From: Opeltia flavorubescens
Taxonomy: Eukaryota; Ascomycota; Lecanoromycetes; Teloschistales; Teloschistaceae
DNA length: 64,000 nt
Reading direction: 5' to 3'
Assembly (NCBI GenBank): GCA_000442125.1
Contig: KE546968.1
Coordinates: 275,932 to 339,931 of the forward strand
Shown here in pieces: positions 46,275 through 58,658 of the stretch. The notes under the pieces are model-generated. The model was not told the origin of the DNA and did no database searches. It worked only from the letters and a program-made list of their open reading frames with translations. A program made the translations under genes and the position numbers. Position 1 is the first letter of the stretch; each line of letters starts with the position of its first letter.

Positions 46275-46562
46275 TTGCAAGAAGTTGAATTGGTGTTGTA
46301 TTCATGTAAGCGGAGCAGTGACATTGCTTGGAGGTAAGTCATCATACAGATGCATAACTAAATTTGTGCACCTGCAGCGTATGCATAAATGACATCAACC
46401 TCCACCGAATGAGTGAATGTTCACCACCATGTTTCGCAAACATCTTGAATGATTTGAGCGCACGCCGGGTGGTTAGCAGCGATGCTTCAGTGCCAGTGTT
46501 AAGCTTCATGGGTGACTTGAGCCCTATGAATTTCTTCTGATCTTCACTCCGCAACCACCAAC

Positions 46563-47760
46563 ATGGACAACCTGGATGGCTCTGACCACTACAGCAAGAC
46601 AACAGACGGTCAGTTTCTCTTACTCACTTCAAACTCCACAGCTAGTACCTAACTTCTCCCCTGATACCAGAACCACCCGCCTCCCTCCTCACCATAATCC
46701 TCGACACCCACCCCTCCGCCTGGGCCCTCCTCTCGCCCACCCTTCCCTTCTCAAAAGCCCTCGCCATCCTCCTAATCTTCATAAACGCCCACTTAGCCTG
46801 CAACAACAGCAACCGCGTCTGCGTAATCGCCGCCCACCCCCACCGCGCCGACTTCCTCTACCCCTCCCCCTCCCCCGAAAAGGACCAAAAAAACGGCTCA
46901 TCAAGAAACCCCTCCGCAAACGGCACCACCACCACCGCCTCAGAAGCAAACTACTACCGTCCATTCCGAGAAGTCCAATCCACCCTCCTCCGCTCCCTAA
47001 CGAACCTCCTCTCCGCCACCGCCCCCTCGCCCGCAAACACCCCCTCAGTCTCCCTCTCCGGCGCCCTAACCCTCGCCTTAACGTACACAAACGCCCTCCT
47101 CGCCTCCTCTTCCACCTCAAAACCCACCCCCTCAAACCAAGAAGCCAGCAACCCAAGCGCCCTCTCCCAAACCACATCCCTAACATCCCGAATCCTAATC
47201 CTCTCCGTCTCCGGCACCCTCTCCTCCCAATACATACCCCTCACAAACACAATATTCGCCTGCCAGCGGCTCTCAATACCAATAGACGTCGCGAAACTCA
47301 CCGGCGACGCCGTATTCCTCGAGCAAGCAAGTGACGCAACCCGAGGGATATATCTACAAATCGAAAACCCAAGGGGATTATTACAATACTTGATGATGGC
47401 ATTTCTGCCAGATCAGGTGAGCAGGCGGTATTTGATGAGCCCGGGCAAGACGGGGGTGGATTTCCGAGCGGCGTGTTTCTGTCATCGGAAAGTGGTGGAT
47501 TTGGGGTTCGTGTGTAGTGTTTGCTTGAGCAGTGAGTTGGGGAGCTATACTCCATCTACAAGATGGGGTTTACTGACATGCTTGTACTAGTATTCTGTGC
47601 CCCTCCCGATGATGCTACCTGTCTGACCTGCGGAACTCGGTTGAAACTAGGTAATTACGGCCAAAAACCAATCGTAGTCGCCCGGAGGAAGAAGAAACGG
47701 AGGAACAGAATAGACGGTACAGGAGAGACTGGGAGTGGCGCAGCAACTCCTGTCCGCTAA
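46563..47760 (+). CDS. tfb4: TFIIH core subunit Tfb4 (p34)
   Basis: Three exons (46563-46608, 46671-47531, 47591-47760) join to 358 residues. MDNLDGSDHYSKTTDEPPAS leads into the von Willebrand-like fold (LLTIILDTHPSAWALLSP, AILLIFINAHLACNNSNRVC, RILILSVSGTLSSQYIPL, IPIDVAKL). The C-terminal zinc region reads CFCHRKVVDLGFVCSVCLS joined to IFCAPPDDATCLTCGTRL, eight Cys/His ligands spanning intron 2. The Lys/Arg-rich tail is usual for fungi. Role: structural subunit of TFIIH in transcription initiation and nucleotide excision repair, pairing with Ssl1. Third positions are almost all C from 46.67 to about 47.35 kb and then switch to G/T, a striking within-gene change. Confidence 0.93.
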
Positions 47761-47973
47761 ATCAAATTACGAACATCCTGAATTCACGTATCCTTTACAA
47801 ATATTGACTGGAAGTCAATTCATTAGGATAATGTATAAAATCTAGGAATTTTCTAGGAATGAACTTCGCCGTGATGTTGTGTCTCTCTGCCTCTCAATGG
47901 AATGGACCATGCCACCGTTCCACCATAGCCGAAGCCCAACACCCTCACCACAGTAGCCAAGCCAAAGCACAGC

Positions 47974-50326
47974 TCAAGAATCAAGGTCAGAGCGCTGAGA
48001 CCTCAAAGCCATACCAGCAATCTCTTCCTCTATTTCTTCATCCTCATCATCAACGCCATAGACTTCCCGCATCTTCGCCTCATAGACCGCCTTGTAAGAA
48101 ATATTAGACTGATCCTCTTCAGCATCAGGATCAGGAGTCAAACCGGTTGGAAGAACCCGTTTTCTCTTCTGTCGTTTGGCTGGTTGTTCAGGTGACGAGG
48201 ACATTTCCGCTGCTGCCGCTGGCCACCCCGAATGGTGACCTGGTGGCCACGATGTGACACGCCGATATTTGATCGACCGACCACCAGAAGCCACTTTGCC
48301 GCTTTCCTTACTACGCGACATCACCGACCTTGGTTTGCTTTCCTCGGATGACATGGATGCCATGGCCTGCTACTAAGTCAAAACGTGTCTCACCAAAACG
48401 TGATATTCACCCTGTAGACTCTCAGCTCGCTCGCAAGGGAACACTTACGAAAGAATCAGTGTTGTGCGCAAAATAAAGCCACACGCCATCGTTTGTCTTC
48501 TTCACCCCCAGAACGCCAATTGCACCGGTAGAGGAGCTGTGCCTCACGCTCGGATGGCCTGATCAACCGTTAGCATGATATCCTAAAGACATGGATTCCT
48601 CGGAATACCCATGAAATCTCTTTCAACAAAGCTCTTCACCGCTGCATCATCATCTGTCGATTCAGATCCACCTTGCCTACTCTTTCTCGTGCTGTTATAG
48701 AGACGATTTGCACAGACATTCGCAGCCATTGTAGTCGCCATGTGTTCCCCAGTCCCGCTGGTGACAGTAGCAACACTTGTCCGATCTGCATCGTCATCGT
48801 CAACAGGAACAACAGCCGTGCCAATGCCAACCAGTGCAGCGGGACCGATCCGTCCTCTGTGCTTCATTCCAATCCCTCCCGATGATGAACCAGCCGCAAT
48901 ATTGCCTAAGCAATCGACAGCGATGGCTCCCACAGTATCCGTGATATCATCATTCAAGCCAACTGAATTGATTGCTGCCGGGTCGCTACCACCGAAGAAG
49001 GGTCGACGGGCTTGTTCAGGGAGATGCGATTGCAGAATAGGACTCCTCTCCAGTACCGGTGATGGGACAGCAGCAAGCGTGAACTGATTGCTCCCATCCG
49101 TGTGTGAGGCCTTGTCCGTAATTGCACCGTTTGCCGCAAATGCTGACGGAGCTGGCCTCGACATTGGTGGGTCGTTGTCTACAAAATAGCCTTCGTCTTC
49201 ACCACTGAACGCTTGGCCCGGCTCCCCATCGTTAGGTTGCCACTGGCCTGCCCACTTGACATGAGGCGTTGGGGTGTTTGCAGCATCCATGCACATTCGT
49301 TCGTTGGGCGGGGTGGCAGCGTGATCAATACCTACGCGACGTCAAACTTTGGCGGCGGAGAGAAACAGAAAAGAGACTGACCTTCTGAATATTTTGGTTT
49401 CGGCGTATTCGGGTATGGTGACACTGTTACAGTCCTCGACGAGTGATACTGGCCTTCATGGGTATGATATTGTGGCAGCTCGCTCGAATGCGGATCCCTT
49501 GGGAAATTTGCCTGAGGTGAGGAGGGTTCGAAAGGCTCATCGCTTTCATCCTCTTTATTGTCGGCTGCCTTCAAGTCTTGTCTCCATTTCAACCAGCGAG
49601 ACCGAGCGCTGTCAGAAATCAAGAAATCGTGAGGCAGAATGGGGAGTTGGAGTGTTTCAGCAAAATCTGTAGCACCAGGTCCAGCCAGAAGGTTTGGGGG
49701 AACGCGACGCAGTGACATAGGTTTGGTAGAATAATCCAAGATGAGGCGAGCCAGATGGATGGGATGCTGTATTTCTGCTCATTCTCATTACTTCACGTAA
49801 GATTGGACTGAAGTAGTACGGTCACTTACGTGTCACTGCACCCACAGCTCCACTTCGTCCATAATGGTCCACAAGTGTAGCATCGCATTCCACAGTACCG
49901 TCCAATGACAAGTTGCTACCATATCCGGCGTTCGTAATTTCTTTCTCCTCGAGGACCATAATGGCCATCTCTACCGCGTCGACAGCCCCACCTCCTTCAC
50001 TGAGTAGACTCATTGCAGCTTTTGCAGCACTAGATACTGAAATTAGCATAACAGCCATGCAGAACCTCAGCCGATGGAGAGTGGTATGGCTGCATAAGAT
50101 AGATTGGTGAGACGTACTCTTCACAAGCTTCAAGATGGATTCTCTCATTTTGGATACTGTGGTACCCGGCGCCAGCGTGGACAAATATACTGCAGACATC
50201 TCCACCAAGGCGCCGTCGGTGAGTGTGCGTAGGCCCAGACTCCAGCTCCGCCGGACCGTCGACATCGAGAGCCGCCAGATTGTCGGTTTTGAGAGGGTGT
50301 TGAAGTCGCGAGTACCAATGTGCCAC
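47974..50326 (-). CDS. threonine aspartase 1-like Ntn hydrolase (asparaginase type 2 family)
   Basis: At least six exons on the minus strand. Order: CSIFVHAGAGYHSIQNERIH; AAKAAMSLLSEGGGAVDAVE and ITNAGYGSNLSLDGTVECDA; a long variable linker; then NDDITDTVGAIAVDCLGNIA with the Thr nucleophile (DTVGAI, autocleavage before Thr), AAGSSSGGIGMKHRGRIG and GTGEHMATTMAA; then GVWLYFAHNTDSF; and an acidic/basic C-terminal tail (KRQKRKRVLPTGL) that could be nuclear targeting. These match taspase-like fungal proteins, autoprocessing proteases of the N-terminal nucleophile superfamily. The first coding exon is uncertain: the conserved frame is open from about 50398 but has no ATG before FVHAGAG, so a further 5' exon or an unusual start must exist. 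Confidence 0.82.
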
Positions 50327-50399
50327 TGCTAGTCGGACGCGTCTGTAGAGCTCGACAATTTTTGTAAGAGCAGATTTCGTAAAGGCCAGGGCAATGGTC

Positions 50400-51506
50400 T
50401 AGCTGTTGACTTCGTGTGGATATTCGTCTCAGGGTGAGTGAAGAGGCAATCATCGACAGCGGACGACTTTGACTCAAACTTTTCGAATCATGTGACGGTA
50501 TAAGACGAGACTGGAAGGCAAGGTGCTTGCGTATCCGGAAACTCCCTTCCTTGCTCGGAAAAGTTGAATGGAAGAGAGGACGTCGAAGATAGATGTGCTT
50601 TATTGACACAAGGTTGAGAAGAGATGATCTTTGGTCTGAGCGACCAGGCCATCCGGTGGCAGATGTGAGGATTTGCTAGTAGGGGCAATTGATCATTTGT
50701 GTCATGGTGTAAACACGAGTTTGGAATGAGAGGATGGCGGCAAAGCCCCAGGATTTTGTTGTTTAGAGGGCAACACTAAGATTTAAACTTACTGTTGCCC
50801 GATGTATGAAAGTGATGATAATAATGATGAATGATGAGATCAACAGGTGGTAGGATGGGATTATAAGAATCAAGATAATAGAGCAGTATGGTCTTTCTAC
50901 AACATCACTTCCAAATTTTCTAGTCTCATTTCTTAGTCACGTGGCTGCAATCAGATTTACCATTGCTCTTTCCCATTGGAGATGCGAAATGTCGTGTAGT
51001 CATGTTCGATGTATCGAGAACCCGTCATCAGGTTAATGAATCTTCAATCAATGCGAGCTAAGCTACCAGGACCTTTCCGCCCCGTTAAGGGACGACCATT
51101 CCCATCTGATTTGAAATCTCTGAGGCCAGCGTATTGGTAAATTAGACTTTCATGAAGTTGGTCAACCGATGGATTGGCTGGAGTGTAGTAGCCAAAAGAA
51201 ACTGCGATGAAAACAAAAGTGTAGTCGTGGGAATACAAGCAAGATAAGGCGACATTGGTCTAACCATCCGCGAAGAGTTCCGAGTCAGCAAGAAGTTGAA
51301 CTCGACCCTCCCGTCCTTATCAGTCCAACTTCTGCACTACACCATGGCAATCGGAAATAATCTCTCTACACCTTGGAATTGCTAGTGGCAGTGCGATACA
51401 TACGTCGTTCGTCGAGGAGGAATGGTTGCGGAATGACAATGAAATACTATCTATTCTCTACAGCCGAGTCTAATATGATGAAGTGTAAACTCCTCTTTAT
51501 GATTCT
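50400..51506. other. intergenic, no supported gene
   Basis: Probably contains the missing 5' exon or leader of the taspase-like gene near its left end and the 3' flank of the DUF866 gene. The 64-codon minus-strand frame at 51044-51238 has no recognised family. Confidence 0.4.
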
Positions 51507-52187
51507 TCAAGCGCGTTTAATTTCCCATTTCACATCCTTGATACTGACCTCTTCGCCGGACTTTTCGTCATAATCAAACCATTCTCCCTCCTGTAGATCA
51601 ATAGCGGAAAATCTTGTGGACGAGTCAACCCCCTTTGCCATCCACTCGCCCTGCGTTCCCGTATCAGCAATTACCTAGCAATTACCATTACTAAAATTCT
51701 TACATCTGCTCGGAATTCCGTGAACTCTAGGCCTCGACAATCGATCTCTATGACNGTCTGTTTGGTGGGAGGAGATGCTTGCGTGTACGCTTTCGGGGCA
51801 TCCTTGATACTGGCAGTAGACTCTCGCTGTTCCATATGTCAGGACTGATCAGCATCTTATGACTTCCATGCTCTGACTTTACAGGCCTTGCATCGCCAGA
51901 CAAAATTTGCCTCGCCTTTGCTACCTGAGATGTCGGTTGACTCCTGCGGGTGTTCAGAAAAACATTCCATGGCCGCGACTCAATTACCCACGAAACGACT
52001 TATAGAAACCCAGTTGAGGTGCGTTTCTCGGCATGATGTACACTGGACTTTGAATGTATAGAAGAAGGGCTCCTCTGCTGTGTCTAGTGGGAGCAGCTCG
52101 GTGACTCTGTAAATCTTAGTCGTTATCACCTACAAAATAAACCCTACCCTACCCAGCCAGATCTGCTATGAGTGTGAGTGCCAACAT
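51507..52187 (-). CDS. DUF866/UPF0587 CXXC zinc-binding protein (C1orf123/YCR090C family)
   Basis: Five small exons, easily missed: 52153-52187, 51992-52106, 51878-51943, 51704-51826 and 51507-51650, joining to exactly 160 residues, the usual family length. It opens MLALTLIADLAGVTELLPLD, then EEPFFYTFKVQCTSCRETHL with the first CxxC, SGSKGEANFVWRCKACKRES with the second CxxC, IEIDCRGLEFTEFRAD, FSAIDLQEGEWFDYDEKSGE and ends in EIKRA. The two CxxC pairs bind zinc in the human homologue. Introns are 46, 48, 51 and 53 nt. An unresolved base (51755) falls in the codon before VIEID. Cellular role is poorly known. Divergent from the PPR gene. Confidence 0.9.
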
Positions 52188-52410
52188 GAAGATTTATGCC
52201 TTTGTGTTCCTACATCATTTTGATAATATTGAGGAGTGGAACGCTCTTCCACTTGTACTCGAGAAGGGTGGCCGCCGAGGCTTAGAGTATTGCCTTGCCA
52301 AGACTTCAGAAGACGGCGCTAATGTGACTTCGTGAATGGCGGTCCGCCGCGCTCTTCATCTTGACCACCTTGACAAGCTGGATCATGGGGTTGGCCGGCA
52401 TCTGATTCTT

Positions 52411-54951
52411 ATGCCAAAATTCTGGACTCGAATCGCAAGGACTTATATCATCCGATTCCCGCAGGTCCAGAAATGCTCCTTCCGTTCGTCTTCAACAGCA
52501 CTCATTGCGCGGAGGCCTACCATAGCTCCTGTCAAGCGTCGCTTGGGGCTCGATGAAGTGTGCGCGGCCTTGTTCTCAACCATCGCATTTGCTTCAGCAG
52601 TAGCGGATGGTAATAGAAAACGTGCTCGACAAGACGAATGGGTCAGGGTGATAAAAGATGCTGAAAACGATCTAAAGACCTTGAAGGCAGACCAAGAACG
52701 GCGCATCTCCAACCTTGCCAGACCACCAGAGCGTTTCCACCCACAATCGATCTCACAATGCGTCGATACAAATATATCAGAACCGCAGACATGGCAAGAA
52801 GTTTTTACAAGGGCCGAGGGAGAAATACGAGAGCGGAGAGCGCTAGGCTTCGAAGGCTGGCGCGGAATGCCTCTCAACGTACTGAGGGATGCTTCTAGCA
52901 GTCAGGTACAGGAATTTCAAAAGCGATATCACAATTACTTCTGGAGATTTGAAAGCCCTCCTGGACCAGAGGTTTGGAACACCGTCACATGGCCTTTATA
53001 CATCAAGAAAACCAGGACGATTGAATGGTCAATTGCATTATTGACACTGCAAATGATGTCGCACGCGCCAGAACCTCAGGGAGTTTTCTCATATGATTGC
53101 CCAGCGGAAATGAGCGAATACCTATCTAAGGTCTTCCGACCCAAATCAGCTACACCCCATTCATGGATAATGGAAATACGAAATCAGTTAGCAAGGCTTT
53201 CGCAGACCAGAGAAAGCGATGAATTTTACCGCCAATATCCATCACCGAATTTCCCAAGATATGACATAGACCAGGTGGAGTATCCTAATGGCGCCGATGC
53301 ACTCAACGCTAAATTACAAGCTCTAATTGCGACCAATACCATGAATCAGCGGGAAATCAAGAAGCTACTCCCCCAAATCTGTTACCACCTTCTCACATCA
53401 ACTGCGCCACCCAATATCCACACGTATAATCTCTTGCTGTCCCAATTCGTCAGCCATGAAATGGAGTACTTGGTAGAATATTTGCTGGAATCCATAGAAA
53501 CTACGCTCATGCGGGTCAACGAGGTCACGATCGTGGAAACACTACGGTATTATCTACGCACGGGTCAAGCCATTCCCTTTGATTGTTATGTGCAAAGAAT
53601 GAATGGATACGACCGAGGATTGAAAGAAGTTTTCAATGTCAAGATTCCAGAACTTTTCAATCATAAATACCGCATCTGCGTCCTTGGAAATCATAGGAAT
53701 GGGAAAGGGGATGATAAGTATTTTGATTTCAAAGATTATCGCAAAGCTGAGACGCTTGCTTTGAGCCGAGGAAGTCACTTGAAGATATATGAAAAGCCAC
53801 GATGCAACCTGGCAGTTCATCAAGTCCTAATCCAGGGCGCTCTGACTTTTCATGGGATGTCAGAAGCTATGAAATTTTATGAAACCATGACCAACGATGG
53901 ATGGGAGCCTGATCAGGAGATTCTCCTAGATATCCTACGACAATCCTGGATTGACGGTGATTGGGATGCTGGTACCGCCACCTGGACACGTCTTCAACGC
54001 TGTCCTGGTTTTTCTGACGAACGTGCCTATGTTTACATGCTGCGGCTCTGTGAAAGGACTAGGAAGTACGAATTCCTTCGGGAGCTTCTGGAACACGGCC
54101 TTGCACGGGGTATCCTACCCCCGACTGTCTATGAGATCGGCTGGCATTTATCTTCTAGATATGAATCTCTAGCGGAGGCAATAAACGTTTGGACGCTTGA
54201 GCAAGGCCTTGAAGATCTCGTGCGAAAGCAGCAAGAAGCGGATGAAGACTCGATCGTCGACTCGGAGCTCTTTAAGCTCATTATAAAAGCGATTGAGATG
54301 TCTATACCATTCCCGAGCTCTAATACGATTGCCCTGCTGGATAACGCCCGCTTTCTTTCGTCAGGGAATCATGAGCTAATAAGATTGGACAAATCACTAC
54401 GGAATTCTGAAATGCGGATTTTAAGTTTAATCCGTGAGCTCAAAGACATTCAGCTCGACACCAAAGGATCAAAGATCGAACTTCAGCTTGAGGAAGCTTC
54501 CTCTGCGATTGTTCAATATATGGAAGATTTGGGAGCCTCGCTTCTCTCGATGTGCTTGCAGAGTTTGGGAGAGTGCCTGAACATCATCTCTACTAGCATT
54601 ATGCAGCTCTATGCTGCTTTCCAAAATCGAAAGTCCTACATGCATCTCACCCGACTGAATTATCGATACGAGATTCTTGAAACACAAATGAAGATTATGC
54701 GAAAGGATGCGTCTTCATTCATGAATCATCTTCTGAAACCATCGGTTCGAGCCCTGGAGAGGCAGGAATCACAAACACATTCGGACGTCACGACTATGAC
54801 AGTGACGAGCGTCATTAGGCGAGTAAATATACCACGGCCAATCCGCAAAGTTGTTGTCGAGCAAGAGCCCAGAGTGAGGTACACGTGTAGCGACTTTGAA
54901 CCCTCTGCTTTCAGCCCGTTCAAATCTTTATCGCTTTCTCAACGTTGTTAG
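52411..54951 (+). CDS. mitochondrial pentatricopeptide-repeat-type protein
   Basis: Single long exon; the frame is open from 52336, with a possible earlier ATG there. I prefer the ATG at 52411 because MPKFWTRIARTYIIRFPQVQ and the following Arg/Ser-rich stretch look like a mitochondrial presequence, giving 846 residues. The body is helical repeats of PPR character: PNIHTYNLLLSQFVSHEMEY, VHQVLIQGALTFHGMSEAMK, FYETMTNDGWEPDQEILLDI, ERAYVYMLRLCERTRKYEFL and LLEHGLARGILPPTVYEIGW. Such proteins bind organellar RNA and act in mitochondrial transcript maturation or translation. I cannot assign a specific orthologue. The C-terminal about 200 residues are helical without PPR consensus. Confidence 0.82.
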   Translation: MPKFWTRIARTYIIRFPQVQKCSFRSSSTALIARRPTIAPVKRRLGLDEVCAALFSTIAFASAVADGNRKRARQDEWVRVIKDAENDLKTLKADQERRISNLARPPERFHPQSISQCVDTNISEPQTWQEVFTRAEGEIRERRALGFEGWRGMPLNVLRDASSSQVQEFQKRYHNYFWRFESPPGPEVWNTVTWPLYIKKTRTIEWSIALLTLQMMSHAPEPQGVFSYDCPAEMSEYLSKVFRPKSATPHSWIMEIRNQLARLSQTRESDEFYRQYPSPNFPRYDIDQVEYPNGADALNAKLQALIATNTMNQREIKKLLPQICYHLLTSTAPPNIHTYNLLLSQFVSHEMEYLVEYLLESIETTLMRVNEVTIVETLRYYLRTGQAIPFDCYVQRMNGYDRGLKEVFNVKIPELFNHKYRICVLGNHRNGKGDDKYFDFKDYRKAETLALSRGSHLKIYEKPRCNLAVHQVLIQGALTFHGMSEAMKFYETMTNDGWEPDQEILLDILRQSWIDGDWDAGTATWTRLQRCPGFSDERAYVYMLRLCERTRKYEFLRELLEHGLARGILPPTVYEIGWHLSSRYESLAEAINVWTLEQGLEDLVRKQQEADEDSIVDSELFKLIIKAIEMSIPFPSSNTIALLDNARFLSSGNHELIRLDKSLRNSEMRILSLIRELKDIQLDTKGSKIELQLEEASSAIVQYMEDLGASLLSMCLQSLGECLNIISTSIMQLYAAFQNRKSYMHLTRLNYRYEILETQMKIMRKDASSFMNHLLKPSVRALERQESQTHSDVTTMTVTSVIRRVNIPRPIRKVVVEQEPRVRYTCSDFEPSAFSPFKSLSLSQRC

Positions 54952-55906
54952 ACTGTACGTTTCAAGAAAGCTTGGATGTATATGGCCATCAAAGGCCATG
55001 CTTTTAAGCCACAGAGACGACAATGTTATCCTCGATGTTCTGGTGTGTGCCTAGCCATGTCATAGGTCAGACATTCTCCAGGGCTTGGCGCGGATGGGGT
55101 CATTGGAGGTCACAAGTCGAGCTCATATACTGCAGGACGAAATGACTTCTTTCCGGGATTTGAGCGACAGTTGGTACGTTGAGAGCATGTAGATATTGCT
55201 GGCACCGGTTGGAAGGGTCTAGAGATATCGGCCGTCTCGTTGTGACGAGAATGGTCTCAGGTGGAAAGAGACTTCGAGCGCATCAAGTTCGAACGGGTCA
55301 AGGATTCTTTCAGAGACAGGATTCCAGTCAAATATGAGGAGGGTATTTGATGCTGTAGCCCAGAACAAAAGACTGAGCGGATCCCGACATATTATGTATA
55401 TATCTCCCCTTCTGGCTGTAACTCGAAGCAGTATCTGAGATTCAGTAAATAGTTTCAAACATTTCAAGGCCCCATGGGACGGCCTGAGTCCTCGAACCTG
55501 TACATACTACCCAAATTCATCTTGAAAATTGTATGTTGTGTCTGACTTTTTCTTCAAAGTCGTGGTATTGAATTGGCCTGAACCGATAGGTCGATAGGAA
55601 GGCAGTCATAGTCGATGCCAAGGGATTGGAGATTTGTGAAAGAAAATTGCTAGAAAAGGCTTAGTGCAACGGTAAATCTCGGATTTAAAGCTTCATAGCC
55701 ATTGCATCCTCTGGGTCACCTTTCGAATGCCTGTCGCGGAAGAACGAATGCTCTCAGATCTATCTATATTTATTTGAAATATCTCGTCAGATAAGTCCTA
55801 GGAACAGGCTTTCAATATTAGTGCAAAAAGGTTATGAGAACGACGAGCAGTACGATCTTCTTTCAAAAATAAGTAATCTCCGGAAGTCTCTACGATTTAG
55901 CAAAAG
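54952..55906. other. intergenic, no supported gene
   Basis: 3' flank of the PPR gene and promoter of the Rtp1 gene. The 82-codon minus-strand frame at 55219-55467 has no recognised family. Confidence 0.5.
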
Positions 55907-58658
55907 ATGTCTGTAGACGTAATCGCTACTGTCGGTGAGCTCGCCTTCTCCCCTTCTGTCGAGGGTGAGATACAGCAGCGATCCGCTCAAAAATTTAAGA
56001 GTCTAATGGAGAGGTAAGTGAGTCTGCAAAATATTTCCTTAATNCCCGCCTCTATCTGATTGTCTTCTTTGGAGCTGTTGCTGACCTATCGTCAGCATGT
56101 CGGCTATGGACTTGTTTCCACAACTAACATCATTGCTTCATCCATCATGTCCTGACTGGTTTCGAGCTCCTATTTCTTCTCATCTCTCTCTCCTTCCGCT
56201 CAGGCCAGGCGGCGTTCGACAGACGATCGACTTCATTGCAGGATCCACATCAAACAGTTCCAGTACGCTTGGCGGAGTATCCAATCAAACGAGCCCATCG
56301 GCTCAACCAAATATATCATTTGACGCTCTAGCACGGGCTACAAAGTTGTTGTCCTCTGTGCCTAGTACTATGACCACCGAGACCTGGACCGAAGCTTTAG
56401 CACCTCAATTGCTAGACATGCTTGATGACAAAGCGCTTGACGACAAGCGTATCGCTTCCTATGTCATTAATAATGGATTTCTCAGCAAGAGACGGCTCGG
56501 ATCACCTGGTACCACAGGCTGGAGACTATTTGTTGAGCCCATCATTGATTCAATCAACCCCAAAAATGGAAGTTCCTCCGTACAAGAAGAAGCGTTGAGG
56601 ACCGCAGTCAGTAGGCTAACAGTGCTTGTACATCTTCACTCCAATCCGGGAGTCGCGAAACGCATTCTCAGTCCTATCATACTCCCACTATGGGGCCTAT
56701 ACGGCTACGCACTTGATACTCGTAAAAGTAGCTGGGTTGATCAAATCCATCAGATCATTAGCACACACATGAAGTTATCTGCGTCGGAGTCACCACTCAT
56801 ACTATTGGTTGAAAACCTTCTGTGGGATGGTAAAGAGTTCTGGACCTATGGACCTGGTTCGAAGGGTGGGATTGAAATCAGACAGCGTGAAGGTGCAACG
56901 GAGTTCCCGCATGATGTGGACACAATAGTAGAGTCAATCAGCAACCGCGTCAACCAGTTCTCGAGCTTGCTCAGGTCGGCTGTCCTGACAGATAGCCAGC
57001 TAGCCGGGATCTTTACTCATACCAGTAAACGCTGGCTTCTTGGATCTCAATCTGCTCTGCGTCACCAACGATTAGAGAACTCAGGTGATGTTTCCGGAAG
57101 TCCAATGGAAGCACTCGTAAGTGCAAAATTAACTCAGAAATTACTGGAAGATTACAAGGACAGGATCGTATCCAGCATTGAAGGTATTATCAAGCTTGTA
57201 GAACTGATCTTATCAGCCTTCGTCACAGAGCGTCGAGGATCAGATAAATTACGTGATAAAGCCACTCAGCCATCTTTAGCTAGCTTAGGTGAGATCGCCA
57301 TGCTAAGCAGTGAGACTGGTGGCGATGAAGCAGAGTCTCAGGAGACAGTCTCAGCTGCTCTCGGTCTTCTTTCGGCTATGATAGCTTCATCAGAAAGCTC
57401 ACTAAACAACATCGATACCGACCTTCTCCAAAATATCCAAGACTCCCTAGACTACATCGCTCAAATCCATTCTCCATCCGATAGCTCCATGAGCTTGACT
57501 GCCTCCAACGTCCTCATGCTTCTACAACTTCACTCAGCAGCTCCTGACCCTTCAAAGAGTAATATAGATCAAAAGGCCACCGACACCCTAGCAGAAGAGA
57601 AAAGCAGATACCAAAAAGCTCTCAAATTCCTCTCCGATGACCTAGCTCCAGTACGAGTTCAAGGCCTCTCCGCCCTCACAGATTTCATCTCCAAAGCTTC
57701 ACCTCTTCTCAATGTCCCCTCAACAGTCATCCTCCTTCTATCACTACTCCAGGACGAAGACGAATACGTCTACCTTTCCGCCATCAAAGCGCTCGAGCTC
57801 CTCGCTTCCAATCATCCCAAAACCGTCATTAAATTGCTCGTAGAGAAATACGCAGACCCTCATGAAGAATCAATACTGGATATCCGTATCAAAGTCGGCG
57901 AAGCGCTTAACAAAACAATAGAACACCTCGGCGGACTCTTCACTGAAGAACCTGCGAAGTTAGTCAGCGAAAGCATGATCTCTGTAGCCAGTAGACGAGG
58001 CGATAGGACTAAAACTATGCACAAAAGGGAGAGAGCAAGTCGAAAAGTGGAGAAAGTAAGAAAGGAAGCGGAAGAGGCTTGGGATGGCGAAGTCCCGAAT
58101 GAAGAAGATGACGATGATGAGGAAACGCAAATAAACGCGCACATCGCAAAAGTAGTAGAAGGATGGGCGGACACAGGCCGCGAAGAAGATATCCGCCTCC
58201 GAACATCCGCATTATCGATCCTCAGCATAGCCATCGAAACCAACATCGCCGGTGTAGGAGCGACACTGACATCTACGGCTATAGACTGCGTGCTCGCTAT
58301 CCTCAAACTAGAAAAGAGTGAGGACAGAGCGATTTTAAGAAGGGCAGCTGTCCTGGTCATCATGAGTGTTGTGAGAGCGATTAATGCTGCGGCAGCCCGT
58401 GGGCAGAGATTGGAATTCGGCTTTGCGGGAGAGAATTTGAGGGAGGTTGTTACTGTGTTAAGGTATGTGGATGTTACGGAGAAGGATGAGATTGTGAAGG
58501 GGCATGTTAGGGCTGTGGTGGAGAGTTTGGAGGCGTGGAGGCAGAAGTCGGTGATTGGAGCGTTGGGGGAGAGAGAGGATGGCGGTGTGGGGTTTGGGAT
58601 CGATATTTTGAGGCTTGGAGATGGGGCAAGGAGAGTCAGGATTGAGGAGGTGGATTGA
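55907..58658 (+). CDS. rtp1: Rtp1/Tango6-like HEAT-repeat protein (RNA polymerase II nuclear import/assembly)
   Basis: Two exons, 55907-56013 and 56096-58658, give 889 residues; the first exon encodes MSVDVIATVGELAFSPSVEG and joins in frame to SMSAMDLFPQLTSLL. The protein is almost entirely helical repeats. Two C-terminal blocks are characteristic: ALKFLSDDLAPVRVQGLSAL..DEDEYVYLSAIKALELL (the RTP1_C1-type HEAT region) and, after an acidic linker (NEEDDDDEETQ), TSALSILSIAIETNIAG..ILRRAAVLVIMSVVRAI (RTP1_C2-type). In yeast this factor assists assembly or import of RNA polymerase II; metazoan Tango6 is the relative. One unresolved base lies in the intron (56044). The last 220 nt of the coding strand are strongly G/T-rich. 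Confidence 0.88.

Noticed and set aside
46779-47186. 135-codon Gly/Arg/Leu-rich minus-strand frame
   Set aside because: Shadow of Tfb4 created by its C-rich third positions.
57860-58363. 167-codon minus-strand frame
   Set aside because: Antisense of conserved Rtp1 coding sequence; Ser-rich artefact.
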